From Fragilariopsis cylindrus CCMP1102 (lineage: Eukaryota > Bacillariophyta > Bacillariophyceae > Bacillariales > Bacillariaceae), in contig FMBT01000513.1 of assembly GCA_900095095.1 (NCBI GenBank), positions 1 to 64,000 on the forward strand: a stretch of DNA of 64,000 nt, in the 5' to 3' direction. Under the pieces are notes generated by a model. That model made no database searches. It was given only the letters and a program-made list of their open reading frames with translations, and was not told the DNA's origin. Positions 8,695 through 19,985 of the stretch are shown here, in pieces. Numbering within the stretch: the first letter of the stretch is position 1; every line of letters starts with the position of its first letter. The translations under genes were made by a program, and so were the position numbers.

Positions 8695-11547
8695 TGGCAG
8701 GTAAAATTACTGGGAAAATAATACGCAGCGAAATAGTTCGACATGTATGAGTGGTATGAATGATTGCGATTTTGATTCTGATTGCGATTTTGATTGTGAT
8801 TGTGACGTACCCCTTCCTCTTCCTATTGGTGGTGGTGGTGGTTGTTGTGCTTGTCTTTATTTTTGTCGGAATGAAATGTACCGCATCGGAAAGGATGATG
8901 ATGTAGTTGCTTTCATCACTTGTGTGAATCTGGTCGACAACTAACTAATGTCAAGCAAGAGAGAAGAATCGATGAAAGAGATCTTGTAACGAAAAGTTGT
9001 ACTGTGTAATCGTAAAATCAATTCATTATCAAGTTCGGCGTTTTTTCGATCGATATTTGACATGGGGGCTATATTTTACTTATTACTTGGATCTTGGGGA
9101 TTATTTAATATATTATGATAATTAATTGTTATATTTCTACTTTAAGTAATTTATTTATATGAGATTGCGATTATTCTCTTTAACTAAAAAGAACGGACTA
9201 TCAAAATGTGAGAAGAAGTGTGAGTCTCATTATTCTCTCATCATTTTACGCTACCAAAATTACGGGAGTATTCTTTTCTTAAGATTCGATTGATATTTTC
9301 ATTTTGTGTGTGTGGTGTGACCGAAATCATTGTTATCTATTTAATATTAATGGTATTGAGGAGCTATCTACGGACAAATAAAAATTAGTGCTTATATAAT
9401 TAGTTTATGTCTACTACACGATTAACCTACAGTACTTTACAGTCATTTAAAACAAAATGTTAAAATCAGTGCTGGTCGTAGTATGAGCAGCCGGACTGAC
9501 GAACGCAATATTTAGCAGAGTCCAACGAGTGTCATTCATACAGTAAAATAATAAAATTGGTACTGCAGCGGGAAAAAGTGAATACCAAAAAATGGTATGT
9601 AATGCCCCTTGGCAATAGAAAGTGACTGTTGATACTCTTGTTGAACCCAATAACTCAACACTTATTATTACAAACAATCAAAAGGGGGAGGAGAAAGAAT
9701 CCTTGCAACCAGCCACACATAACCACACATGAACCTTTTCAGAAATTGTGTCAAAATTGATGGAATTGCACCTGCTATCACAATTCGGGGAGGGGTGTCG
9801 GGGGGGGGGGGTAGGTATTACATGTATGTGGGCACCCTTCACATCTCTTTCCATCACCATTTAAAAAGCCTTCTTTAGATGAACTAATCCATTTAACTCA
9901 GCCTCCTGGCAGCTCATAAGCTCAAACACAGCATGCACCAAAACATACCCTAAATCAAATGGCCCATTCTGCTCATTATTGACCAACAGTCCACTCAAAA
10001 AGATAGTCCCTCTATATGGGTATAATGATGAGGTGAGGGGGGGGGGGGGGGGTATTATGAATGAATTGGGTGGTAGGTTGGTGCACCTTACCTAAGGAGA
10101 AGTTAGTTACTTTCTTATCTTTCAAACTTGTTTAGAAGAATTAATTGGAAAAGTAAAAGCTTAAAAGCTTCATCTGAGAATTGTTGTGAAGATAATTACA
10201 AGACTATTTAAGTTTGGTCAAGTGATGATGATCAATCACCAGGGATGGTCAAATGGTAGTAGTATGGATGCAGGGCTGATCAACAACACAAGTAGACAAA
10301 AAGAATAAGACACAAATCAATGAAATATGGGAATCAAACTATTTTTCTCCTTCTGCCTGCTGACAGCTAGTACTACAAGTAGTTTCACTGCTACTGGTAA
10401 ATACATATGGGCACATTATTCCTTGTGTCAAATTAAAATAAATTGTCATGGGGGCAATTGGTGATAGACATCAGTCCTGCAAGTAGGTGCACCACCGCTA
10501 CTAGTACAAACATGTCAATGGTCATGGGTGTATTGGTGACAGGTAGCGTAGACAACAAGTAGAAACAAATAAATGAAATGTGTGTCAGATTATTTTCCTC
10601 TCCCTACTGATGCTGTGTATCAGATAGGTTATGGAATAGTCCCACCAATAGTATTTTTTTTGGTCGTCCTTTTTACCTCTCCTCCTGTCTGATACCACCA
10701 CAATCATCACATCTGCATCAAGTAGGTATATACTGCTATTAGTAGATTTATTTGGGCATTCTGTGCATAAAATTAATCGTAATTGTTGCAGTTGGGGGTA
10801 AACAGACAAGAATATTTTCCCACCCCATCAATGGATCAAAAGACAAATAAATGTTGAAATGGATATCTTGAAATGGATATCAAACTATTTCCCTCTCCTG
10901 ATGTGTATCAGATGGGTAATGGTGGCACCAACAGCAGTGTCGTCAGTCCTACCTTCTACAATTACGTGTAAATGCATTATTATATTGGTAGTAGATACTG
11001 TACTGTGCTATATTGTAGAGAAGATGTGGCCTGCTAAATTATGTGTAGTACTACAGTACATGATAACTTAAAATCTACCTACCATGAGACTAGGAAAGAA
11101 TCTAGAAAAAAAAGCTAAGATGTTATTCATACAATATTACTATTACGATTTTTCCTGTACTAATTAATTTTTTTATTTATGAATATTATTTTATACGGTA
11201 TGCCATCTATTTGTATTACACGAGCAACAACACAGCAGCCCAGCAACAACAAACACAACTGTCATCATATATACGTGGTAATTTTTTTTTTTCGTTTACA
11301 TACCTCTCTCTCATCATGCATGATTAATCTTAGAAAAGAATGTCCGTTCGTTTATATTCGTGAATCAATTACTTTCGTCTTGGCTTACGTTCGCAAACGC
11401 AAAGAAGTCGGGATGGTTCGATGTTGAATATATAGATATATATATATATACTATCACACCGCAAACAAAACATCTTAACTCTCTCAGCGATTACGATTTG
11501 TGTAAGCCTCATTTTTATTTATATATATATATATTATTATTTTAAAA
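8695..11547. other. Gene-free region with G-runs and diverged repeats
   Basis: About 2.8 kb between a gene start (8694, minus) and a gene end (11548, minus). Small frames exist but none has a convincing start, domain or splice structure. Poly-G runs of 12 (9800-9811) and 16 (10037-10052) stand out. A diverged repeat occupies about 10230-10990. TATA dinucleotide runs near 11425 and 11521 precede the 3' end of the next gene. Confidence 0.5.
10230..10990 (+). repeat. Diverged triplicated repeat, ~290-bp spacing
   Basis: Three imperfect direct copies share an ordered set of words: ACAAATAAATGAAAT, then CAAACTATTT with CCTCTCC, then TGTGTATCAGAT, then TGGGCA. They centre near 10300, 10570 and 10860. 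The copies are much more diverged than the other tandem repeats in the window, so this is an older structure, perhaps a decayed mobile element or satellite. Confidence 0.6.
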
Positions 11548-12947
11548 TTAAAATAATTTTAGTAATACATATAAGACAGGATTACCTGCTGGATCAAATT
11601 GGACCATAGAATATCCTTTACTCATACTTGAGGCATTTGAACTTGACAATGAACCACCTGTGCCAGTAATTAATAATCGTCCACCCACTTCATCTGCTGT
11701 ACCCGCCACTTGAACGATACCAAATCCACCAAAGTTATCGGTATCAATTTTATGATATATTTCACAATACGATAATTCATTTTTGATATTACTAGTAACA
11801 GTACAGGTACCCACTGCGGTACCTAATTCTTCTGCCTTGGTGACAATCCGTCCTTGGAATGCAAATTTTGTACCAATACCAATATCTTCCACATTTGCAG
11901 CATCATTGGAATAATTAAAATCATCCATAATCTATATTATGCAAGTATGGATGTTGGAAAAGGGAGAGAGAGAAGGAAAAGAAGAAGAAACGATTTGTTT
12001 TGGTTTTGTTAGATAATGAATGTGTGTTGTGTTGTGCTGTGTTGTGTCACACACGTGCTGTTTTGTTTTGCAAAAAGGATTAGAACACAAAAAACAAAAA
12101 TACAAAACACAAATATAAAAAGCTATACTATACTTACAATCATAAATGAAATCTCGGTTGGTTGTACATTCGGTGATGGATCTTCTTTACCACCTCTTGG
12201 TCCTGTATTCGAATTCGAACTCACTACGTTATTCGCATTCGAATTCACTACGTTGTTCGCATTGTTCTTGTTCTTGTTCTTGTTCTTGTTGTTGTTATTT
12301 TTGTTGGCATTGTTATTGTTACTGTTATTCACATTGTTGTTGTTATTTTTATTCGCATTGTTATTATTCGCATCCATTGCACCTGATGCTTGAATTTCTT
12401 TAAATTCATTCAAATTATCACGTTGTTGTTCGTTGTTATTCACATTGGACGAGACCGTTGCACCTGATGCTAGAATTTCACTTACTACTGGTAAATCATT
12501 TCCATTTCCATTTCCTTCATCTTCAACTTCATTATCAACTTGATTCTCAATAGCAACATCAAATTCAAATTCTTCTTCTTCAGTCATATCTTCTTCTTCA
12601 GTCACATCTTCATCATTGTCAAAAACTTCTACTTCAAATTCTTCTCCATCTTCTTCACCAAATTCTTCTTGATTTTGTAAATGACGTTGTTCACGTTGTT
12701 TATGGAAAAGTTGTGCACGATCAAATGTATGTAATACATCCTCCACATCTACAGGCATCTTATCTCTATTAAATCCTTGAATAATACCACCTTCCACAAA
12801 CACAAAAAATGAGGATGATGACGATGATTGGAAAGAACAACATAGAACAGCTGTTGCTAGTACGACCAAAGAAAGCATCGTCATAGTATCAGTAGTGTGC
12901 TTGCCTTGTTGTTGCCTTTTTTGTCGTCGCTCTCTTATAAACATCAT
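11548..12947 (-). CDS. Secreted AOC/dirigent-like barrel protein 1
   Basis: Two exons: 12947-12138 and 11931-11548, joined across a 206-bp GTAAGT...ATAG intron in phase 0; 397 residues. An N-terminal hydrophobic stretch (MTMLSLVVLATAVLCC) after a basic head suggests a signal peptide. Residues about 85-265 are acidic, then Asn-rich with poly-N/K runs. The C-terminal 135 residues form a domain resembling the allene-oxide-cyclase/dirigent barrel: FMIIMDDFNYS, then GIGTKFAFQGRIV, GTCTV, SYCEIY, GFGIVQVAG and RLLITGTGGS. It aligns in order with the C-termini of the genes at 15350 and 17208. Enzyme activity is not implied; dirigent and AOC-like barrels often bind small hydrophobic or phenolic ligands. 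The shadow frame reading through the donor stops within six codons, which supports splicing. The N-rich region may vary between strains. Confidence 0.85.
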
Positions 12948-15349
12948 CTTGTGTTGTGCTGCCTCTCCTGTTTTCGACGATGATAATGATAATAATAATT
13001 ATGTTTACTTTTATCCCACAAAAACAAGCAGCGAACGCATCGTGTTTCGATGCTGAATGATGAAAAAAGGTATGGCCTGCCTGGCGTAAATAATTTAAAT
13101 TTCAAAAAAATATATATGCGCTTACCGTTGCCGAATGAATCATCGAATCGAATCATGAACGTTCACGAAAAGGCATGCTGTTAGCAAGTTTCAGTTTTTT
13201 TTTTAAATCGAAATGAATCGAAGAAATCAATCCATATTTCTTGCGAGAACAACAAATCTAAACACACTTCTTCGCCTGGAAGAATTTCCATACTGTAATG
13301 GCTCAAACTTCAGGGAGAATGCATGATCAGGTCTTTGTATAGAAGTTGCACAAAAATATTGAGATCAAAGCAAAACTGGACACATAACCAAGAAAGTTAA
13401 AAGTGATGAAAGGCGTATCAAAGCAAGATTGAGTGGTATGTGTCTATTCCACGCCAGCGCAGCATGGAAGAATTCAATTCATTGAGCAGTCTACTGTACA
13501 GATGGGATAGTAGCAACATTTGTCAGCAGTCACCAACAATCCATCTTTGTAGAGTAAAGAAAGGGTCACAGGCATCACGTACACGTATATGTACCAACAG
13601 CATCAATAGTACAGTGTGGGTAAAATATAATACAATAATGGACATAAAATACTAGGAAGCGCAATGCAATCAATTTCTAAATAATGGTAGAAAGAAAGGA
13701 AGGCAACACAGGGTAGAGCCCTGTGGTACTGTCAAAAAATTGAATGACATGGATTTTAACTTTTCATCGGCAAAAAAATAGCACACTGGCTGGTATGCCT
13801 ATTGGGAGGTGATGACCTTAAATCAGACATGAATTGAAATTAACTCAAAAGTATGTGTAGGTCTCAAGAAGCACAGCATGAATAAAAAGCACAGCATGAT
13901 TCAAGCACATGTGAGATCTTACTCTGTATCTTACTGTATGTGTCCAAGAAAACTTGTAGTATGTGATGATCTAGCAGTGAGCTATCAACCCTCCTGTGTC
14001 TAGGAGGCATATAGTATATACTGACGTTACACATGTGTTCAAAACTGCGCGCGCGCGGATTTAGTTAAAATATTTTTCGATCACTTAAAATATTTTTCGA
14101 GCCCATTTGCTCGACTCCTACGCTATTACTGTATTAACATACCCACTAATATATATTTAAATTGAGTCCCACAGCGCGCGCGGCGAGCTACCCAACGGTC
14201 ATTTATTCGTTTTAATCAGCTAAAAACGCGACCTCTTTTTTCTCGGCAAAAACACGTTAGTTAATAGATATATTAGTGGGTATGTTAATACAGTAATAGC
14301 GTAGGAATCGAGCAAATGGGCTCGAAAAATATTCGCGCGCGGATTTAATATGTGGTTAGTCTGCAAACAGAAAGTAGAAGAGAATGTTTATATATTATGA
14401 ATTTCTAAATGGAGCTAATAAGTAGTAGTAGACTGTATTTACATTTATTTATTATACTAGATTAAGATCAGGAGCGGCACAAATAGTAGAGTCAACCAAA
14501 AGTGCATTGAGATTGTCTTTCGTAGGGGTGAAGGAATCTATGCTTATTGGAAAACATTGTTGTTTTGCTCTATACAGTGGCAACTACTGATTTTCGAGAA
14601 AATATTCTAGAAAAAGTCCTGTTGTATTTTGCAGCACTCTTCTTCTATTTCTCTGCTTCATACATGATGGGAGGAAGGATCTATCCTGCCCAATACATAT
14701 AGTGCCATCTTTAATGCAGAAGGATGCCACTTCAATATATATTATGATGTATGTGAGCGGTGGTGTGTAAATTCAAATAATACTTGTTCCTTTGATGTAC
14801 TAATATTGATTGTGACATTAAAGAAAGCAAGATGAAATTTTGATGGAGTCCCTTCAACAATGTATGTGGTACATAAACACCCACCACTACCACCACCAGC
14901 TGGATCTGCTACTGCAAATGCTGCTGCTATACTTACTATGCACAAACAAGTGTACTCATATACATCAGCTGATACTGTGGCTACAAAATGCCACAACTCT
15001 ATTTGACTAATATGATTGATAATTATTTATTTTGATGCTACTGTATACTCGTGCAAAATATTTAGTACTTCTATTATTAATTTTAGAATTGTATTTTTAT
15101 ACGATTTATTATGATTATTTAATTGTTTGCTCTAACAAGAATGTTACAAAAGCAAACAAAGGATAGATCATTCCTCCTTTACAGTTACAGTACCGTAGAA
15201 ACAACACCATGCATAGTTACTTTGACATCTCGATCATCCATCATTCTATCACCGACATCTCTTTTCTTTCTCTCTCTCTCTCTTCTTTTCTTTCATTTTA
15301 GTTACATGATATTACTTTATTTACTATGTAACTTACTTATTTTTTATGA
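12948..15349. other. Intergenic region with a MITE-like repeat
   Basis: About 2.4 kb upstream of one minus gene and downstream of another. No credible gene was seen; small frames (for example 14996-14742 minus) lack support. The main structure is the inverted repeat at 14050-14347. TACTGTA-type words recur at 13295, 13494, 13933, 14133 and 15044. Confidence 0.5.
14050..14347. mobile_element. MITE-like inverted repeat with 14-bp direct repeats
   Basis: Two long arms pair as an inverted repeat: 14089-14153 and 14268-14333, each carrying CGAGCCCATTTGCTCG and TACTGTATTAACATACCCAC in opposite sense, with one or two mismatches over about 65 bp. A 14-bp direct repeat, CGCGCGCGGATTTA, lies exactly at 14050-14063 and again at 14334-14347, as a target-site duplication would. 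A third CG-rich tract (CAGCGCGCGCGGCGAGC) lies inside at about 14171. There is no coding sequence, so it would be non-autonomous. A 14-bp target duplication is long for known MITE families, so the outer repeats may instead be part of the element. Confidence 0.65.
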
Positions 15350-16522
15350 CTATAATAAATATAAATCAGCATATAAATATGGATTAACTAAATCTTCTGT
15401 TGTTACTAAAGTACCACCAGAATATTTAGAAAATTCAAATTCTGTACCAGTAATTATCATATAGTTTTCAGATTGATAGTTTGGTCCATTAGCAATTAAT
15501 GCACCAATACCAGTTGCATCACTTGAATCCTTTTGTAATCCACCAATAACGATTTCATATTTACATAATAAGTCATCTTGTGCATTAATTCCTGTACATA
15601 ATGTCACAAATGATCCAACAGATGCATCGCTAATTAATCCACGTTCATAATCATCCCAATAATATATTTTTCCATTTAATGCAAGTGTATCACCAATACT
15701 AAAATCACCAGGAACAGGTGTACCTGCTTCCTCTCGAACCATAATAAATCTTAGAAAATCTTTTGGTGGATGTGGACTTGGTGGTTTATTGACATTACCA
15801 CCACTTGGTGTTGGTTGTGCTTGAGAGGGTGGTGATTGTGATGGATTTGCATTTTGATTACCATCTTTACCACCATCTTGTTGTTCTTTACATTCATAGT
15901 CGTAATATTTTCCTTTCTTATCTTTCTTGGAATGATAATAATATCCTTTTTTACTCTTTTTATCCTTCTTACTTTTCTTATGTGATTTCGCATAAAAACT
16001 ATCACACCAATAATCTTCAGGATTAGAATTTTCTTTGTTATTATTAGAATATCCATCATAATATTTGTATCCATATTTACCTAATTCACGTTCACGTTGT
16101 GTCTTAGTCGATACTACCTCTGCTGCTTCGTCACTACTACTACTATCACGACTAAGTAGTGTTTTTCTTAAATTTTGTTTTTGCTCTATCGCTGATTCGT
16201 TATCAGTCTTTTCATCTTTATCATCAGTGAGTTCGTCGTATTCATCATCATAATATTCTCCATACTCGTACTCGTATTCTTCTTTCGCTTCCGCTTCTTC
16301 TATTTGTTTGTTTAGCTGCTGCCGAGAGATTCCTCCTACTTGTTTAGCAGCAACAAGACCACGTCGTCTTTGGTGTTGTTGTTGTTGTCCAGCGGCATCT
16401 TTCGTTGACATTCTGTAATTATAAAAGGGTGAGAGTTCCGCATTTACTACGAATAATAAGCAGAACAATAATGATCCCACGAGAATAGAAAGTTGCAGTA
16501 TCGAGTTGAAGTATTGCTTCAT
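15350..16522 (-). CDS. Secreted AOC/dirigent-like barrel protein 2
   Basis: An intronless frame of 390 residues. The signal peptide is clear (MKQYFNSILQLSILVGSLLF, cleavage likely after VVNA). A mature acidic segment (about 70-110) is followed by a Lys/Tyr-rich stretch (about 150-215: SHKKSKKDKKSKKGYYYHSK) that resembles silaffin-type polycation segments of diatom wall proteins. A Pro/Gln linker then leads to the barrel domain (about 255-390): FLRFIMVREEAG, GDFSIGDTLALNGKIYYW, SFVTLCTGI, LCKYEIVIGG, GIGALIANG, YMIITGTEFEFSKYSGGTL. This matches the C-termini of the flanking paralogues strand by strand but lacks their intron. The dirigent/AOC-like call rests on that pattern; a wall-associated ligand-binding or assembly role is inference. 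Confidence 0.88.
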   Translation of the reverse strand: MKQYFNSILQLSILVGSLLFCLLFVVNAELSPFYNYRMSTKDAAGQQQQHQRRRGLVAAKQVGGISRQQLNKQIEEAEAKEEYEYEYGEYYDDEYDELTDDKDEKTDNESAIEQKQNLRKTLLSRDSSSSDEAAEVVSTKTQRERELGKYGYKYYDGYSNNNKENSNPEDYWCDSFYAKSHKKSKKDKKSKKGYYYHSKKDKKGKYYDYECKEQQDGGKDGNQNANPSQSPPSQAQPTPSGGNVNKPPSPHPPKDFLRFIMVREEAGTPVPGDFSIGDTLALNGKIYYWDDYERGLISDASVGSFVTLCTGINAQDDLLCKYEIVIGGLQKDSSDATGIGALIANGPNYQSENYMIITGTEFEFSKYSGGTLVTTEDLVNPYLYADLYLL

Positions 16523-17207
16523 GATTGGTGGATGGATGGATGGATGGATGAATGTACTTCTGAAAAAGCTGCAAGATAAATGGAAGGTGTAGGGGGAAAG
16601 ATTTCCTTTTGTGTTGTTGTGTCCTGTAATGTGTTGAGGAGAAAGAGGACTGTTCGTTTGATTGAAAGATGTAATGAAAAATAATATTCGTGTGCTAAGC
16701 TACGGTAAGTTCTTGGAGGCAGGCATTTAATTTTTTGTCATAGATCGAAAGCAAAGTATCACGCATGTCAAAGTCGTAAACCCACATCATGTTGTTGTCA
16801 GTAAGAATGAATGCTGTTAGTTTATGCCCCACGAAGATTCATTCGCATTAATTAATGTTGGTCGCGCTGTTAAGAAAGAAAGGAATTTGAATTTCAAATT
16901 TGGAGGAATACTAACGGTAAAAATATAAATATTCCTTCGCGCATTATTTTGTGTGTGATCTCAGTACTGTACATAAACGAAATGCACATTCATCCATCCA
17001 TCCAACACGACTTGTAAATCCAAAATACAACGGATTTATCCTTTTGAAAGTGGATTGTGACACCAACAGTCGTGACTACATCGGTAGTATATTGTATTCT
17101 TGGCTTGTTACACCTTTTGTACAAAGTACACAACACATAACACTTTCAGAATCTTCTTCTTTGCTGATTATTTAAATATTCGATTCGATTCAATTACTTC
17201 TTTTACC
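16523..17207. promoter_or_regulatory. Divergent intergenic region between two paralogues
   Basis: A 685-bp region between the starts of two barrel-protein genes read in opposite directions, so it should hold both promoters. It contains GGATGGATGGAT runs on one side (about 16530-16550), CATCCATCCATCC on the other (about 16991-17005) and a TACTGTAC word at 16968. No TATA box could be assigned with confidence. Confidence 0.4.
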
Positions 17208-18031
17208 ATGGCTTTCGTACAACAACAACAACGTGCTTCGTTATTTTATCTTGTCTTTTGCTTGATACTAGCAATTGTAGCCGCTAATTTAAGAGGTCAG
17301 GATGATACGTTACGAGAACGAGCAACAAATCCTACAATACGTGATGATATTCGTGGAAAGACATTAGAAGAATTGGGTGTTGTTGCGTCAACAACAACAA
17401 CAGAACAACAACAACAGCAAGGAAGAAGAAATACTCAAGAGCAATTGACATTCAATTATTTTTCGGTAAGTTTAAAAAGAAAAGCTCTCTGTCTCTTTTG
17501 TTTTGAACCGGGGCTTCTCCAGGCGGTGGAAGAAAGCATTCTTTGAATTTAAGAAAACAAAGTAAGAAACGCAACTAACCTAATCCATTGGTTTGATTTC
17601 TCCCTTCTCTTCTCATTATTGTGCCGTATCAAACAAAAATACAGATTTATGATGAATTTGGTCCATTCTTTGTTAGTATGGGTGATACTGCTGGTTGTCG
17701 TGGAAATATATATAATACCGAAGCCCGTGATGATGGACTATTAGAAGAATATGTTGAAGGGGCACTCCAGGGTACATGTAGTGTTGTTGCATCAAGTGGT
17801 AAACAATTCTGTTCCTATGAATTCTTTATAGTCGATGAATCAACTGGTTCAATGGGAACAATTGTTGCAACTGGATCAGTATTAATGGAATTAAATAAAT
17901 CAAATATATTAATTATTGAAGCAACCGGTGATGATTTTGTAGAATATAATGGTGGTATGATTACATTATCATATACAGCAATTAGTGAACAAACTGTTAT
18001 GGATATTACTGTTCAATTAGATCGACGTTAA
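17208..18031 (+). CDS. Secreted AOC/dirigent-like barrel protein 3
   Basis: Two exons, 17208-17465 and 17645-18031, with a 179-bp GTAAGT...ACAG intron in phase 0; 214 residues, the shortest of the three paralogues. The start MAFVQQQQRASLFYLVFCL gives a signal peptide ending near AANLRG. A short Gln-rich linker follows, then the barrel: FNYF at the exon end, IYDEFGPFFVSMGDTAGCRG, IYNTEARDDGLLEEYVEG, GTCSVV, FCSYEFFIVD, GTIVATG, ILIIEATGDDFVEYNGG. The intron falls between the first and second conserved blocks, exactly where the gene at 11548-12947 is interrupted. Cysteines at GCRG, GTCSV and FCSYE could form disulphides. The shortened linker suggests that the long low-complexity parts of its relatives are dispensable for the fold. 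Confidence 0.87.
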
Positions 18032-19034
18032 GAAGTAAATAATAAGTAAGATAAATAAATACGTACGTACGGTACAGAAGGTGTCACTCTTGTACAGTAT
18101 AATACTATACTGTACGTATCATTCTGGAACAGAACAGATCTACCCGAGAGAAAGAGAGAGAAATAAGAATTCGTGATGAGTGGACAGAATCTAATCTGAT
18201 CTCATATCATATCACAACCACATAGATTATTATCTATATGCCGGGTGCAACGCAACTATATCGCGTTTTGTATAATGTACCTGGCAAATTAATAAAGAAC
18301 TGCATACTTTAACACACACATTTTTAACATTATGTTCAACAAAAAAGAAATCTAAAAAAATCTTATAGTCGTTTCTGCTATAGTGATTATTGCGATAATT
18401 TCCACCAACACCCCCGTTGTCGTCTTCGCCGTGATGTTCGTAAAACCCTTTCATCTGAAGGTACCATACCATACACCACCAAAACTTTTTTCTCTTCCTC
18501 TCCCACAATCTCACCTCGACACGATGATATATAGATACCCATCATATTGCATTCTGCGATCTCGTACTAACTATGAGGTATTAGCTTGTTTTAACAACAT
18601 GATGATGATGTGCATAAGGTTCTATCATATAGTTTTCGATCAACTTCAGCAGAAGTCCTGAGAGAATCATACATTATTCTATCTAACAAGTAGATCGTAT
18701 ATTCTCCAAATCATCAATACTAAAAAAGATTGGTAGACTGTCTTGTCTCTCTCTCTATTAGAATATTGTTCGAGGTAGAGTAGTCTCTATTTTTAATGTA
18801 GTAGTATTTACAATCATACTTGTACTAGTAGTAGTAGCAGCAGTACTTCTGTTTTCTTATCTTTGTGATGAACAGTAGAACTATGAGTGTTACTTTTAGT
18901 ACGGTACTATCCATGTACTGCCATTGAAAGGGTACCGACCACTACAAAGACTCCTCTATACATATTCTACAGGTCCTCTTTTGGTTCTGTTGATGTCTCT
19001 GTCTCTTTTATTCAAAAAAACTAAAAAATGTTTA
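18032..19034. other. Intergenic 3' region between convergent genes
   Basis: About 1 kb between two gene 3' ends. It holds ACGTACGTACG and a TACAGTATAATACTATACTGTACG near-palindrome (about 18095-18117), and otherwise AT-rich DNA without a supported gene. Confidence 0.4.
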
Positions 19035-19985
19035 CTACTTCTGTACAACTCCGGCCAATATGTTGACCATTTCGGGATAGGCCTCGATTTTGATGATTGA
19101 AGATTCACCAAATACTTTGCCAACAATCACTGTATCAATATCTTCGATGTGTTCATAAAAACCAAACCGACCACCGGGTTTAAGAACTTGTCGTATTTCT
19201 TGCACCACCACCACCGGATTAAAATCTTGACACAGAAACAAGGAACACACGACAACATCAAAGGTATTATCTGCAAATATCGTATGTAATTTGGTAGCAT
19301 CACCCTGTTGAAATCGCAATGTATATTTCCCCTGTTCGAATGCATATTGTTGCGCATCACTCAAGTCGGTGACTGTCGGTGCAAGTAGATCAAATGCCGT
19401 GACATTAGAGCCGGTTTTGAACAGATCTTTGTACACACCATTTCGTGCTACACCAGTACGGATCTTCATGTCACCTGGACCGATCCAGAGAACACGAAGA
19501 TTATTATGAGGATTGCCATCCGGTAAATTCCAACAATTCTGTGCCGTGGCATAAATATCCTTTTCATTCGGTTCTACCTTCTCAATCGTATAAGCTGCGT
19601 GTACTGCATGTATGCCATTATTATAGCACACGCCGCCGATAATGGCCGACGACACCGAGAGAGCACTACGACGAAATAGATTACGGCGCGACACAACAAC
19701 AACCGAACACGGAGCTGTGATGATATCCTCTGGACGAGTAGTGTTGTCCATGGCAATAACTTCATTATTGTCTTCGTTCCGTAGCATCCATAATAACTGT
19801 GATGATGATGACGATCGTCGAAGCGCTACTAAACCACTACTACGTTGCTTAATAAGACCTGTTTGCTCCGGCAACCAAGCGGTAGTAGTAGTAGTAGTAG
19901 TAGTGGAGATCACAAGTAGTAGTAGTGCAATTATAAAGAAATAATAGCCCAGCCATAATACTAACGACGATGATGCCTGTTTCAT
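19035..19985 (-). CDS. METTL7-like SAM methyltransferase, plastid-targeted
   Basis: An intronless frame of 316 residues. The C-terminal half is a class I SAM-dependent methyltransferase of the type 11/METTL7 kind: motif I VLWIGPGDMKIRTG, a post-I acidic residue in VTAFDLL, motif II DNTFDVVVCSLFLCQ and motif III VLKPGGRFGFYEHIED. The N-terminus is a signal peptide (LVLWLGYYFFIIALLLLVIS) ending TTTAW|LPE, like the diatom ASAFAP plastid-import site, then a Ser/Arg-rich transit region. A second signal follows at about 102-130: SRRNLFRRSALSVSSAIIGG ... AVHA|AYT, with twin arginines, a hydrophobic core and an AxA site, as in Tat-type thylakoid-lumen precursors. The substrate is unknown. Localisation is inference from these motifs. 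The next gene is divergent, about 1 kb away. Confidence 0.85.
   Translation of the reverse strand: MKQASSSLVLWLGYYFFIIALLLLVISTTTTTTTTAWLPEQTGLIKQRSSGLVALRRSSSSSQLLWMLRNEDNNEVIAMDNTTRPEDIITAPCSVVVVSRRNLFRRSALSVSSAIIGGVCYNNGIHAVHAAYTIEKVEPNEKDIYATAQNCWNLPDGNPHNNLRVLWIGPGDMKIRTGVARNGVYKDLFKTGSNVTAFDLLAPTVTDLSDAQQYAFEQGKYTLRFQQGDATKLHTIFADNTFDVVVCSLFLCQDFNPVVVVQEIRQVLKPGGRFGFYEHIEDIDTVIVGKVFGESSIIKIEAYPEMVNILAGVVQK

Noticed and set aside
8747-8944. Plus-strand frame beginning MSGMNDCDFDSDCDFD
   Set aside because: It is a translation of GATTGTGATT-type microsatellite DNA in the promoter of the giant repeat gene.
9447-9860. Two adjacent minus-strand frames of 76 and 60 codons
   Set aside because: No signal, domain or phase-compatible splice sites, and they lie next to a poly-G run in gene-poor DNA.
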